Shown here: piece by piece, positions 1 through 13,483 of the stretch
Position numbering within the stretch: the first letter of the stretch is position 1
Layout: each line of letters begins with the position of its first letter
Source of the DNA: Fasciolopsis buskii
Taxonomy: Eukaryota > Platyhelminthes > Trematoda > Plagiorchiida > Fasciolidae
Assembly (NCBI GenBank): GCA_008360955.1
Contig: LUCM01001756.1
Coordinates: 236,626-300,625 of the forward strand
Length of the DNA: 64,000 nt
Direction: 5' to 3'
The notes under the pieces: model-generated
The model's input: only the letters and a program-made list of their open reading frames with translations
The model's database searches: none
What the model was told of the DNA's origin: nothing
Position numbers and translations under genes: made by a program

Positions 1-3000
1 CGCAATGTCTTGGGGAGGAGACGGTGAAGCTTTCAGTAAATAATGTAGTTTGTTTAATCTGGACTGAAGTCTGGACAAGCTTAGGCTGAGACTACCAACG
101 AATTACATCTGTCGAAATGATGAGTGCCTACTTTGCACAAACCTCTAAGCCTCACTTCCGACCAGGATCCAGCAAAGCAGTGAACCATCAGCCCTTTCAC
201 TGAAAGTTACACCAGCAACAGAAAGACCACAAGCCAGAGTTCTAGGGTCCCCAAAACAGCACAGATCAAACGTCATCAAAGAATTGGACGAGGATGTCAA
301 TCGAAAACCAGTTCTGGGATCATGAATTCCAGTCTCTGGGAAACTGCTCACACTGATGTCCCGGGTCTCCAGTTCATGAGAGAAACAGTCCTGTTTTCTT
401 GTATAAATCAGCTTTCGTATTTTTAATGCAGCTAGTTTAATGCTTTATCCATACCAACAAAGGTCCCCGACCCCGAAAGTAAATTCGGTGCTACCAAGAC
501 CAAAAGAGACGCCACATAACTTTCAAAAAATTCACCGCCGCTAAAATGTCGGACTTAAGTTCCCAATGAATGTGTAAATGCTAGGTGAGATAGGGACTAA
601 TAAATGACTTTAAAGAGGCAAATAGTTGTGTAAATTGAAAGGTCATTTCAGTGCGTAAAAGAAGACCACGAAGAGGTCTTTGCGAAATCATCCTTTTTTG
701 TAGTTGTTTGCGTTATGGGCTTGTGTACTGCTCGGATCCCCCATCCAGAGTAGACCTTTCTGATCTGAGATGCACCTGTAGTCTTTGCGCATCTAAGGAA
801 TATGTGTAAGAGAGCAGGATTTTCCCAGAAAACCATTCGGTGGATTGATTGGTTCACTCGCGTCTTTCAGGAAATCTCATCTGGCAAAAGGAACACAACG
901 AATGGCATATTTTATTGATTAGCCCATTTCGTCACGCGGTAATGTAATCAGCGAAATTGCGGTAATTTTTAGGAAAACGTCTTGCCAGGATAATCCCATT
1001 ACGCCCTCGACACTTCCGTTGGTAGTCGGCGGTCTCTTATTCCCTGAGTTCTCGCTCGTCTTATTCAATGCTAACCAAAGAAATGTTGGTCGTTCTCTTA
1101 TCCGCAAACCAGGAGCGCGTCTAGCGGCATACTGCTCTTCTGGGAGTTTCAGCCGAGACTCAGACATGGACTTCGCCAAAAAATATCTCAAAGTGGTGTC
1201 GGAGTCTCATATAACAATAACTTAAGCAATTAAAAATTCATTTGCTGAGAATAGTAAACTCTGTGGGACTATGACTTCATATTTTTCCTAATAATTTTGA
1301 TGTCTACTAAGATGTATGGGTGAGATTCCGTTGAATGGCTTGGAACAGCACCTCACTAAGTGGTGCACAAATGTGGAACCTGAATATTGTACCTCGGGAT
1401 GGATTGTCGTAAAATAATGATAGCATACGTCTACCGTTAATAGAGCACACTTATTGGCAATTCGCCGACCCTATCGGAAATCGCCGCAGTGAATGAACTA
1501 AGATTTCACCTAGTGAAAAGTCAAGAATTGTTGTCGGTAACAGCAGTTATGATGTTTCAGACCATTTTTGTAGTAAATAATAGAATGAAACCGTGTCAAA
1601 TCTGTTACACAGTAATTAACTGGTCTCGTGCGATGGGTGGAAAAGGAAACGCTGCGCGCGACCAATGGCATCCAATGAGATGCACAGTGAGATCAACTAC
1701 TAAATAGTAGGCCACATGTGAATGTGAAAAAATGGTATGAGGGATATTGAACACAGCCCTCGAACTGGATGAACAACGAATTCGTAATCGACAATCATTT
1801 AAATGAAATGATCTGAAAGCAGTATGCTGCACCTTGTTTCAACGACTTTATTCTTTTATGATCACTTCAACTGGACAGTTGAACAGTATGATTCGGTATG
1901 CAATGATTCACTCCACCCGTAGTTTTTACGTTTACCTCCTGGGGAATTTAGCGTCTTCACACATTCCCGTGATCACATGACGACGAACCAATACGACCGG
2001 TGCATCTGGAGTACGACTGAAAAGAAAGCAGAAGCAAATTGAACCTCATCAGTCCGAATTTTGTGAAAATTTGATCGTGTTAAACAGTCGATATGTATTT
2101 CGAGTGCGTTGACATGCAATATCATCACCCAAAGCATCACTGAAACCGGTGAAAGCACCATGAGACTATTTCACCCTTTCTTGAAGTCATTAGCAGTGCA
2201 CAAACATGTAGCCATTCTGAAACTTAAATGGAGACGAATTAGCATACGTTAGCTTCCGAAAGCGCTGAACCACTTGTACTGACCTTCAGCAATTCATCGC
2301 GGATCAAATACTACATTGTATAGCGTTCTAAACAGTCACTCGGTGAATTATAACAGCCACATGGAGCTTTCTTCCTTTGCCGTTTACAGTGTCCGCAGAC
2401 TTTGGGTGGCTGCTCATGAAAAAAGCATCACTGAACTCACCACTTATGACAATCCAAGAATTACATAACCGCTTCAGCAGAGCGAAATACGTCGATTCGT
2501 CATTGGCACATAGTTATCATACCTCAACGAAAATTACCAGGACGGACCAATGCAGAACTTCTCCCTCAGGCAATACATTTGATTTGGTTGACTTTGCAAG
2601 TTCGACTGTTCAAGGAAGCCTCGAGATTATTCCTCCTCCGATGCAGGGAAGAGAGAAATACATGATCACCTTGCATAATTGGCACCGTTTCAGTGCCAAT
2701 ATTTTGGGCCTCACTGTACTCCTCAGGATATGCATGAAAATGATTCGTCGCCTACTGGCTGTTTCTGTTGGGGATAACAAGGAAATCAGGTAACCACTGT
2801 CACGTTCTCGACAATATAACAATCGTGTGTTGAAAAAACATCCCTGGTATGACGAAGAGGGCCTTCAACAAAATTAGTCAGGCTAATATGGAATCCACTT
2901 TGGAAAAGCAGCCCTCACGGTTGTAATCTCGAAAATGGATTCTTGATCTACTCAAACTCTAGTGAATTTGAGATTCAACTTGCATTCGGAGTATGAGTTG

Positions 3001-3096
3001 GCAAATACGTAGCGCGTATGCAAGCCGGATGAGGTGCCATGACCTCGAACCTAATCGGATTTCATGGACTACTGTCTGTTTCGTATGCGCACTGCT

Positions 3097-3100
<4 letters not shown>

Positions 3101-3127
<27 letters not shown>
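3101..3127. repeat. (AT)n microsatellite
   Basis: An uninterrupted 27-bp AT dinucleotide run, flanked by CTGACT on the left and GCCCGGG on the right. Confidence 0.95.
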
Positions 3128-6100
3128 GCCCGGGAAAATTTGGTCGATAACGAGTTTGTTCAGGAGTTTCGTTTTTAGTTCTACAGTCTATATGGCGGAT
3201 AAATGGCATACACATATCACAGCTTCAGTGTTCTATTTTTTGGTATCCTCGATTAGTGTTCTACTCAGAAAAATGAACCTTTTTCACTAGCACCAAGGCT
3301 TAAATTGTAGCGCAGTAATCAGAAGATCAGGACCCTAAATTAGAAAATACTCTAACAAATTAGTGTTGAAAAACTGCCTTCCTCAAGCCAAAATAAGTGC
3401 AACATCCTGGTGAAATGCGGCGAAGTGATTTTATTCTGAAGAACTGTAACTTTTTCTGAGTTAACATTCTTGTTTATTTTGGGGAATATTTTCGTGCTCA
3501 AAAAGTCGAATTTTCTCCCCTTCGTAATAACCTCTGCTGTACATTATTAACCGGAATGTTCATATTTCATTCACTTCCACATGAATATTGCCGATGAATA
3601 CATGATGCGAGGCAATGTTGTCTAGGGATTTCTTCCTAGAAAAGAATTTGGGGAGCTTTTGTAGAGCCACTATCAAGGAACCGTACATCAGCATAATAAA
3701 TAAGGACCTCAACTTCCCGGCCGAACGGTTTTTTGCATGTTTGATACACACTGTATCTTTGTTGACATTTGAGATACATTGAAATTTTCATCCCGCTCAG
3801 GTGAGACAGATTCATTAAACATTAGTAGTATCAGACGCATGCTAGAAAAAACACCGGCTTGGCGATCCAAACAAGCATATGTAGGCAGCATATTAAGTGA
3901 AAGTTAATGTTAGCTAAACGGTACATTTACAACGGGATGTTTCATCCAGCTGTGTTAGTCACGTGATCTTGCTTCCGTCAGGAAGGATATATCTGACCGA
4001 ACCCAGTGCTCAAAGAACAAAGCTCTAAAGAGATTCAAGGTAATCGCTGTAGTTATTAGTAACAATAGTTATTGTTTTCACCGTTGGCAACAACTACAAC
4101 TCCCATCCAATTTGCACTGCTATGGATTGCCAACAAGGATGAAACAGCTGTACAGTGCTTCCATGCTTTCTTAATGGTGAGTTGAACGATGATATCACAT
4201 ATCATGAAAACATTCTATCTCCTACTACTAACAAATACCACGCGTATTCTTATGGGCTTAAGTCGGAAAACTCACATACCCACCAAGATTTTACCCATCA
4301 CTCTCGGTAGGTAAGTTCGTCATCACCTTAAAGCAGAAAGCTGCCTGTATTTCTGCAGGTTATCAGTAGGTATTCTCTCAGTATCCGTGACTATCTCTTG
4401 CTGTTATCCCTTAGTTTTAAGATCACAAGCCGAATTTTAGAGCTGATTTATATTTCCCCATCTACATGTCCCACCCACTCTGACCTCACGCTGTATATCG
4501 AGCACCGTGGTTTTGTCTTCTGTTACCCAAACTTCACTGGCTTAAGTAAACCATTGCTGATCAGTTAATGTAGTTTCATTCCACTAAACTGGTCGCATTT
4601 TAGCTAATAAGAATTTTTGATCTGCGAGGAATGCTAAATTGCATTGTACTCGAGAAGTTGGCCAGAACCCGGCTGGTAGACTGAGGCTCGGTAGGAATGA
4701 GGACCTATCAGTTGCAGATAAATTCTGACTGTTTTGAATTCTCGTTGCAAATATCCTGATGAAACTTCGCAATAGTAGAAATTCGCCTGAATAATGGAAG
4801 TGATGAGAGAACCATTTAAGTTTAAAGTTAATCTTAAATATGTGATATGTATTGTGTCTGCAGTAATTCACAGCATCCATAGCACCTTCTGACTGAATCG
4901 GGTGCTTTAGTATTTTTGGCAATTTTTGTAGTTGTAGTTACCTGCACATTTAGTAAAACTTTAGAAATACTGCACTTCTGTAAATGCATCAGCAGTGAGA
5001 AATTCGTAACGCCCAAAAATGGAAAGTAAAATCCCATCATCATTATCGCATATCACGGACATGCTGATTCACGGAATTTGAGGGTAAACATTAGTCTTCA
5101 GTCCACATTGCATGGAATATAACAAATGTCTAAATCCATTTTTTACTGATCAGTGCTGGAGTTCGGTGAATCCCGACCAAAATATACATATGGCAGTAGC
5201 TCAAAATTCTTCACTTACCATCAAGCTGATAAAAGGTCTCTGGGCAAGCCTTTTGCCTCGCATCAAAAGATTAAATGAGCTCCATCGTGGGCGGATCGGT
5301 CTATCTCAAAATGACTGTGACCTGAGAATTGCTTAAACTGTTTGAGGCGTCATGCCTAATAGCCTTGGCCAAAAAAGTGATTAAAAATGGATCTTTCGCC
5401 TTTTTTATCACTCGGTGCACCAACCGGTAGATAAGTCAAACAGTCTGCGTCAAGAAAGTTTACCGTCTGATAGGTGGTGTTCGAACTCAAATCAATTTAT
5501 ACTAGAGAGAAATTGTTTAAACGCTTATCAAGGCATTTGTTCCAATTTTCTGCTGAATGACTCCATCAGTTCAGGCGCTCTGAACGGGCATGCACAAACA
5601 AGATAATCTTTTTCATCTTTTTTTGTCATAAACCACAAACTTCCTGTTACACATCTAACCAGAGCTACTGCTGAAGGCTGATCATTTCATTAACATCACT
5701 GCTTCACTTCGTCACTTGGGGCGGGCCTGGTAACAAACAGAATGAACACCTAAGTCTTGCGCTGAAGGAAGCTCCATCAAAAAAAATTTGCGATGAAAAC
5801 TGAAATCGTCGAGATCTTTAGGTTGTTTTGTCTGTCTACAGGCGTTGCGTCACATAACGATCCCATCGACCTATGACATTCATAGGATAATTGAATGAAC
5901 TAGACCATTTTGGTGTAGATGTGGATAGCATAAATCTCTACCAGTGGGCATGGAAGTCAAGGTTTCTGACTCCAACGACTTAATCGATAGAATCGCACAA
6001 TTCCACCTTTTTAGTCTCGTATATAAAAGTCCGAGATTTAGCATTTTTCACTTTCCAGTGCTGGGAGGAATTTCGGAGAAGTTCTGAAAACAGAAAAAGA

Positions 6101-7116
6101 TGTGTGAACTTTACAAAGATCACACAATCCAAGACTACTGAAGTGTTCTTTTTTTGAATCCAGCAGAAACCGATTCCGCGATTCAACTTCCAGTTGCAAG
6201 GTTTGTTTACCTTTTAAATTGCAGCGAATTATTTTTCCATTCCCAAACAACAGCTGAAATGGCACTGAGAATCAAACATTTACTAAGCCACATGTCCGCA
6301 TAACCCCGAGGACTTGCTCTTGGGGGCAATCTTACGATAGCCGCACCATAATTTTTCGGTAGGGCTTTGACTACCGTGCTCGGTTTTCAGCCGATTCGTT
6401 GCATTCTGTAATCATTTCAGCCTCGATTTTTATCTTATTCCGCAAAAGCCTGCTAGTTCTTCAAACGCAAAACTGAAAGCTGCTCAAGATATTTGTCAAC
6501 TGGCGGCCGTCTACTAACATCGGATTTAAGTAGCTAAATTCGTTACTGAAATCGGTGCCATCTCGGATACAGATTACCATGCAGAGCAGTGACTATTTAA
6601 AGTCATTCTAGGAACAAATTAAAAGCAGTTTGATAACTCTCCAAAAGTTAGGCACATATTCCTGAAACTTCTGCATTATCTCATACTTCCGTTCCTGTCA
6701 TGGGATCATTAGAACGTCTAGTTTCAATGACTATTTAAATCCAGCCCTGGTGATTAGCTCATTTTAGCACCATTTCTTTCGACTCCTTCATTTTCAGTAA
6801 TTTCCAATCGACAGCACTTTTTCCTGTCATCTGTCGTTGACAGCCACGAGTCAAATTTTGGATACAGAGTGCATGAGCGGATTTTCCCTTCAACTTAACC
6901 TGTGTATCATGCCCTTGATTGGGAATGCGACATTCTGGCTAGCTTCCGTGGGCCATTTGGACGATGATAGCTGGTGTGTATCGCTGAACTTCATTATCAG
7001 TACAGACAAACTAAAAGAGTAAAAAAAGGCTCCGACGCTGATACAGAGTCATTAGGATACTCAGCGTTCAGTCACCCTATATCTGCGTAATATTATGTAA
7101 ATGACGAGGCAGTTAA

Positions 7117-7433
7117 TAGGAAAGCGAATAAAGCCGCTTCTTTAAGAAATCTTTAAAATGCATCTATTAAGGTTTCGGCCAATAGACATATTTCTACAGA
7201 TCGAATGCAAAGTAGCATATTTTTCTGTAGGCAGTAAGTTGTTTGGAAATTATTCGTCGCATCAGCTATGGGTCGAACTGCACACTTCAGCTCAAAATTA
7301 TATGCCAATAATCGGTGCCTACAGGACAAAAATGCTATTTTTCATTCGATCTGTAGAAATATGTCTATTGGCCGAAATCTTAATAGATGCATTTCAAAGA
7401 TTCCTTAAAGAAGCGGCGTTATTCACTTTCCTA
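7117..7433. mobile_element. foldback (MITE-like) element with 117-bp inverted arms
   Basis: The arms 7117-7233 and 7316-7433 are inverted repeats of each other at about 90% identity with small indels, separated by an 82-bp spacer. Left terminus TAGGAAAGCG pairs with right terminus CACTTTCCTA. The core shared segment includes TTTCGGCCAATAGACATA. Flanks read GTTAA on the left and TAATT on the right, so no clear target-site duplication beyond a possible TA is visible. No transposase is encoded; a 92-codon ORF running through it (7158-7436) is a by-product of the arms. It is probably a non-autonomous DNA transposon or foldback element. The family cannot be named from this copy. Confidence 0.8.
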
Positions 7434-8199
7434 TAATTTACCTCATCATGTCTCTTTATCCTTTCGTATTCTAGTGTTTATCTTTTTCTAGCACACTTTA
7501 TGGTTTGATACTCTGTCGGGATTTTTCCCCAGAAAATTATAAAACTAATTATGCATTGTGAATTAGACTTCTACGAAGGCGAATAATATAATTGAAACAA
7601 CTCATCTTCCGGCTTGATTTCTTCCGTAAAGACTAGTTGTTGCGTCCGGGCTTTCATGGCACATCTCACCACTCTTTATTCTTCATTTGTGTTTTGAATT
7701 GGAAGTTTCCTAAGTATTTTTTAATTCATGAAATGCATCAGTCCTTCAATGTCCTTGGTTCGCCAAGCTGGTCATTTGGTAAATCAATCTATGCTTATTT
7801 TTGGTTCACTTGTTCCGAATTTGCCATGCATGATTCACCTGATTAGGTGATAAAATTTTGTTGTTCCTCTTTCTGGGCGTAGGACACAAGGTAGCACGAT
7901 AAGAATAGTCTGTTACTAAGCCAGCCGTTGTTTGCATCACCCTGCCTTGTTCCAAATTTAATCCATCCACTAAATCACACACAAATGGCGAGTGGCAAGT
8001 AGAAATGTTTCGTTGAGAAAAATAACTAATGAACTGTGGTGATTTAAAAATTGTGAATAACGAAAATGTTTCTTGGAATATTTGACCGATACAGGTAGAG
8101 TCCTACTTGCGTTGTTCTTTACAGAGCGAAGAATAAAAATGTTTGCTGCAAATCACCGTATAGGCTGATTTCAGTATTGCAAAGTCCCACCTGGACCTC

Positions 8200-8216
8200 C
8201 ATCATCATCATCATCA
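8200..8216. repeat. short (CAT)n run
   Basis: Five CAT units and a partial one, downstream of the Hox 3' end. No function is implied. Confidence 0.9.
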
Positions 8217-8608
8217 AAGTTAGTGGTCCAGGCTTCGTTCACCATTCTCGGAGCTGTGATTTGTGCCTATCTTCCCCTTAAAACAGAATGCTTTTTATCT
8301 AAAAATGGACTCACTACGCCCGATAATGCGCATTGCTTCCCGCGAGCTTGGAGGGTTGAGAATGTTTTACAAAACAAAGGTTCCCACCATAGTTTTTGGC
8401 TATGAACGGATCTGGTCGACTGTTTCGCTGAACCATCCATACACGCTCAGGTGATCACGAGGCGTATTCAGACAGACCTAACTTAAAAATCTCGTTATAG
8501 CCAAAGGTAAAATTTAAAAAACAGGTGAACAAAACAGCAAACTTGAAACCGACTCTTCGAAAGTTTTACAGACGCGGAAAATTTTGTGTTCGACTGGCCA
8601 AAGTTTCA

Positions 8609-8614
8609 TTTATT
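8609..8614 (-). terminator. putative poly(A) signal of the Hox gene
   Basis: TTTATT on the plus strand reads AATAAA on the minus strand, 216 nt downstream of the Hox stop codon. It is the first canonical signal I found after the stop. It implies a 3' UTR of roughly 0.2-0.25 kb. Inferred from position only. Confidence 0.4.
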
Positions 8615-8829
8615 GTTGATTACAACTAGAGAATAGATAAAATATTTCGCATGTCATTTACTGAACGTGCCAGAAGTCTGACTTTGAGCCAACAGATTTC
8701 CTGAAGTCACGGAAGCTTGAGACTGCTCTAAATGAGAAAGTATTCATCAATGTTCTTGTCTAAAGGATTTATAACACCACTTCCTGGATTGAAGTAACGT
8801 CTTGGATCAGGACTTTTTCAGATGTGTTC

Positions 8830-9653
8830 TCATTTGCTGGACAGAACTGCGTTTGAGCGCACCAGACTGGTACGCAGTAGGTTGTGATCCATTCTGTTTC
8901 CATGAAGACTAGAGCCCGTATAAAGAACATGCGTGTCTTTGGCAGTTCCATTATTAACGTGCAAGAAGCCAACTTCTGACTGCCCTTCGTCCTGATATTC
9001 CTCCCGGTCATCCTCAGCATCTTCGGTCTCGCTTTCTGGAATATCATCTTCCACTAGTCCCGACATGATAGGAGGAATCAAATGATTCACGGGGAATGAC
9101 GGTGAGCCTAGCGGGTTATTGTTTTGAAAACTACGGTTAACTGCTGATACGAAGTTCTCCGGGGGCCGATGATCACCGACATTAACGTATGCCATTATTT
9201 TGGGACCACTGACCGATTCGGAGTCAGCGGGTGGTTTGCTATCCAGCGACGCAACTCCGGTCCTTGTAGCCGAAAGATTATGAGCGATAAGTCCCTCATC
9301 AAGCACTGTTTCGGAAGTGTAGTAACTCGCAGGGTTAGAACTGAGGCCCAAATAGGATAGTGAAAAATTGACACCACTTGGGACTTGGTGGGAAGATAAT
9401 ACTGATTCTCGTTGACCTTGACGACCCGATTCGTCATTCAGTTCTTTGATTTGTTGGCGTTCCTTTTTTAATTTCATTCGGCGATTCTGGAACCATATCT
9501 TGATTTGACGTTCAGTCAAACAAAGACTATGGGCGATCTCTATACGTCGGCGTCGGGTAAGATAGTGGCTGTATTGGAATTCCTTCTCCAGTTCCAATGT
9601 TTGGTAACGACTGTAAGTCTGACGACCTCGACGACGTTGTACGGAGTTCGGTC
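8830..9653 (-). CDS. Lox4: Hox gene (Lox4-like), exon 2 with homeodomain
   Basis: Second and last coding exon, residues 390-663, ending at TGA 8832-8830. The acceptor is a pyrimidine-rich TGCTTCTCAG ending at 9654. Residue 390 (Gly) is split across the junction. The 60-residue homeodomain is at 396-455 (9636-9457): it begins [20 protein letters not shown] and has an intact recognition helix [14 protein letters not shown] with Gln50 and Asn51. It is followed directly by QQIKELNDE, resembling the UbdA peptide of Ubx/abd-A/Lox2/Lox4 proteins. The combination [20 protein letters not shown] and ERQQIKELN fits Lox4 best by memory of the family. Lox2 or another central-class Hox is the alternative. 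The tail has a strongly acidic stretch at residues 591-615. The linker between hexapeptide and homeodomain is only nine residues. The total length of 663 aa is long for a central Hox protein, owing to the extended N-terminus and tail. Schistosome relatives have been described under names such as SmHox8; exact orthology needs a tree. Confidence 0.95.
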
Positions 9654-9838
9654 CTGAGAAGCATCAAAACAGAAACCGTTAATTCTGCTTATCGTTAAAA
9701 CGAACTTTAACAAACAAAACAAGTTTTCTACTATCGCTCATAACAAAAATTGTTTTAGAATTCTTTTATGCTGCTCACAAATTCCTAAATACTCTTACTT
9801 TTTACGAATTACCTTTCAGGCATAATACGTTAGGTTCT

Positions 9839-9926
9839 ACCAGCGTCTTGGCGGGCGGCGGTCAGGCGGATTATGTCGAGGCTTTCCGACGTGGAGGTCG
9901 CGGGTTCGAATCCTGCCACCGCTGGT
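9839..9926 (+). repeat. tRNA-like block, probable SINE head or tRNA pseudogene
   Basis: A GC-rich 88-bp block inside the Hox intron, just upstream (on the minus strand) of the homeodomain exon. It has a perfect RNA polymerase III B box GGTTCGAATCC (9904-9914) and an A-box-like TGGCGGGCGG about 45 nt upstream. A 5-bp T stem (GCGGG/CCTGC) closes on TTCGAAT. The ends ACCAGCG and CGCTGGT are perfectly complementary. No standard D arm or 7-nt anticodon loop could be fitted, so this is more likely a tRNA-derived SINE head than a working tRNA. No poly(A) tail or target duplication was identified. Confidence 0.5.
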
Positions 9927-12900
9927 CAACTTCCCCACTTGGTAGCCCTCTGTTGACCGCGACTCCCTTCCTGAAAAAAGGTATACCCTGCTATTTCGAT
10001 AATAAGAGGAGTAGAATATGAAGATTCCTTGTTTGATTTCACAGTGTGTATCTCTGTTCTCCTGAGAAAGTTTACTGTGTTACGAAAATGCTTCTTTTTT
10101 AATTGCATTGGTGAGAGATGTAGTAGGATTACCACGGCATAACGTCAGATCATGAATGTCTGTGTTCAGCTGCAAATGACTGAAAAATATTTGCATTCGG
10201 CTTTTTCTTACATGCTCACTTAATGTGATTGTTTTTTACTGGTAGTATGAATGCACTTGTTGCAAGAAATGCTTGTCAGCTTCTGTTTGTTGATCACATA
10301 GAGCCAGAAAGCATTTCTCAAGTTATCATCACAAGGTTCACATTATTCATGAACACATGAAATGTTAATAAAAGGTAAAACGTAAACTGTGCTGTTGAAA
10401 AGAAAGAACTAATGGGCGGTATATTTCTCTTTTGGTGGTATCTGTCTCATTTTCACAGCTTATGCGTGGATAACTTTCGTGCTTATCGAATTAATCAAGT
10501 AACAGGTGGAATTTCTTTAACTTTGCTTCAATCGGTTTTAGGTAATCAAAAGTCTTTTTGAAAAAGAAAAAACGCATAATATGGAGTTAGTCGAATAAAC
10601 GTCGTGAAAATTCGCCAACGGATGAACTCTATTTCAGAAGCTGGCGATTTCATTATTAGTCGATAGATGTCAAGGTGGTCCCAAATTTTCTGCCCCTTCA
10701 ACTTAACTGGTGCAACAAATCTTTCATTTGCACGGTGACACCGGCCGCCGATGAGAAATATTTTGAGAAGAAGGAACGTTTGGCTTAGACAATTTCGAAG
10801 CTTCGTTTGGACACTGTATCCGATTACCGTTGCTGTCGGATAGACGGTATCGCGGGGACTGAGGGGTTCCAGTGCACACATGTTGCTACCGCATTCGGAA
10901 TGCGAAACTTTAGACATCAGTGTCTCAAAGTCTCCTTTGTCAGAAAAGTTTGCCTTGGTCAATGTGAAAGTGAGGATAAACATAATCCGCAGATTCGCCG
11001 ACTGTCTACTGTCAGGTCAATTCATGATTGGTCAACTGTTGCATTCATCTGGTGGTCACAGCTACCGGTTGGTGGTATATCGAGAATTCTCTATTTCATT
11101 TTAGCCATGCAGAAAAATCTTGCTGATCCTCTAGAACAAATGCCATCAGAGTCATCTCACCTTTTGGTGGTCCAGATCCTGATACAGAGCCTATTGTCTT
11201 CCATCAAGTTAATTCAGTTTATTGAAAACTAACTGGTGGATTCGACACCGATCCGAAATTTAGACGTTGTTCACTCCGAAGGGCTAAGAACTTCAGGTTT
11301 TGTGCAACGTGTGTTCCATTATCTGAGCCAGGTGCCACAAAGCGTGGCTCTCGGACATGTTCTGCAAGGCCCACCAAGTACCAGTAAAAATTTGGTATCA
11401 GTCAGTGACTTTGGGATTTTCACTCTTTTGGCAAGGTTTCTTTAGGAATCATCCAAACAAACTGATTTGAATTTATGGACGTGTTTTGTTACTGTAAGTG
11501 ACAAGATATATGCAGTACCAGAACTTGAATAACGACCGTGTGTGGGCGTGGATCCAGTCTGAGTAAACCAGTATTTACCAGTGACAACTGGAATTCGAAA
11601 AATTCAGCGGGAGCTTATCTCACATTTTATGCTTCCCTATCAAATTGGGCCAGAGAGCGAATTTGTTTAAATGCTTTAAAAGCCCTTTGAACTGTCCTGC
11701 TCTATCTTCCGAAATGGTTCTGTCATTCACTTTTGACTTCTTATCTATAGGCAGTCCCATTAGAAATTTCGGTGTCAACATAATGGTCTCAGAATTTAAA
11801 TTATACCAAGGTGAAAACAAATGTTGTCGAATCGGCTGATGCAACAAAAAGTGCGTGGAATTGAACTCATTGTCAGCTTTAACTTTTGCTTTGCGGGTGG
11901 ACAATGATTCGGCCGTGCTCACATCGGTTTATCCTAGAGCTAATCGTATAAAAAAATTGATTTTTTTGCCCGATACTATCTAAACCAACGGTCGGCTTAG
12001 TGAATATTGCTCAAATGATTTTTTTTACCAACCATTACAACTCCCTGGAACATTTGAACCGAGTAGAATATTAGTACTCGTTCATCGCGGTAGAATGCAC
12101 CAGAAAGCCTTTTCTGTGCGTGCAAAGATTGCTCAACAAATAGCGCTCGTTTCCTTTTTTGCAGAAATTGGTCTTGTCCTCCCATGCACCCCATTGAGTG
12201 CGCTGGGATTCATTTGAACATTTGAATATCTCTATCAACAGAAGCGCTTCAACGGTAATTCATTTTGCTGAAAGCGTTTGTTTCTATTCACAATCCAGAG
12301 AACAGCAACTTAAATTTTCTGCACGAGAATGCCGAACACGAAACGATACTCATTTATTTCAGTAGTGCTGTTCTGTTCTCTCCGACTGGAAGATTCGAAG
12401 ATAACAATCAGCGGTACTGGCTAACAGAACACTGCGATTTTCCAGAATTTTATTATATTTAACTGCCAATGCGATAATAAAAACAGTGACATTAACGAAT
12501 TGGGAAAAGGGCACATTATTTGACTCATTGCACTAAACACTGTTCCGTTTTGGAGTGATCTTTTATTTCACTTTGGGGTGATTTTTTTTAATTTGACTAG
12601 TTGGTGGTCCTGTGGAAAGCAAAATCGGAGCCCTAACCGTTGAAATTCCGCTTACCAGGAAAATGCTATGAAAACAAGCCACCGTGGATTCAGTTCTCAA
12701 AAGCTAATTATGAAAACGAACAACCGTTATTGCGAAAAGCTTTAATCCAAATAAAAACAGCAGCTAATCGAAATCTTGGAAACTAATCACAGTAAAACTT
12801 AATTGGATTTTGCTATTCTCATCATACTGGGTTCGCCATGTCTCATCAAAGCGCACGTAGATACACAATTTGGATCCAAATGGACAGGAACGCTGACATC

Positions 12901-12948
12901 TGGCAATCACCGAGTCTGAGGCACACCAGTTAAAAGCAATATCAACAA

Positions 12949-13483
12949 GCGAATGAGTACCGGACTACTGGAAGCAGTATACCAGTATGGTTAGGTTTAC
13001 CATCTTGTAATTTGTCCCACTTCGGTTAGGCACAATATCTTGGTGATAAAAGTGAACATGGCAAGCCTATACGCGGTTTTCGCCAGCTGTGAACCACATC
13101 AACGCTTTATGTAACCACCTTGGCAGTTTACAGTATCGTCAACGAGCGCAATGACTATACTTACATACTGCTCTTATCAAATCTAACTGAATAATATCCT
13201 GTGGCCAGCTGAACGTCCGTGACCTCAGGTGCCAAGATCTGAATATAAAAAGCGAAGATCTGACCGGATATGCAAGTATTAAAACACGATAGGACGGAAT
13301 TCTGGAAACAAACAAGTTATTATTCCTGAACACCAACTAGGTTACTTGTTCGGAAGGAGTAATTCTTTTGTTCATTACTATGTATATCTGAAACTAGAAC
13401 AAATGGATCATTGAATAACCAGAAGAATAAATATTATTTTGGTTTCAAATTGAATCTTGATAGTTAGATGCGAAATTTTTGAG
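12949..13483 (+). repeat. 535-bp dispersed repeat, copy 1 (LTR-like)
   Basis: Direct repeat, identical to 23029-23562 over its whole length except one A in a short A/T run near the right end (GCGAAATTTTT versus GCGAATTTTT). Starts GCGAATGAGTACC and ends TTTTTGAG. It contains a TATAAAA box at 13244-13250 and an AATAAA at 13426-13431, in the order expected of an LTR. A 65-codon minus-strand ORF (13139-13336) is shared by both copies but resembles nothing. It could be a solo non-autonomous element or the left LTR of a 10.6-kb element. Confidence 0.85.

Larger units (their letters stand above)
1..8608. other. intergenic region 3' of the Hox gene, no gene recognised
   Basis: AT-rich DNA with many stop codons in all frames. 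The longest ORF (138 codons, 2377-2793 plus) has no recognisable motif and looks random. The region holds an (AT)n array at 3101-3127, a foldback element at 7117-7433 and a short (CAT)n run at 8200-8216. A GC-richer patch near 1000-1170 is open on both strands but matches nothing I know. Confidence 0.6.

Noticed and set aside
2377..2793. 138-codon plus-strand ORF
   Set aside because: No motif, no splice context and ordinary local composition; length is within chance for 64 kb.
10546..11232. Overlapping 145- and 141-codon ORFs on opposite strands
   Set aside because: They overlap antisense in intron DNA, with no recognisable domain or coding-like composition.
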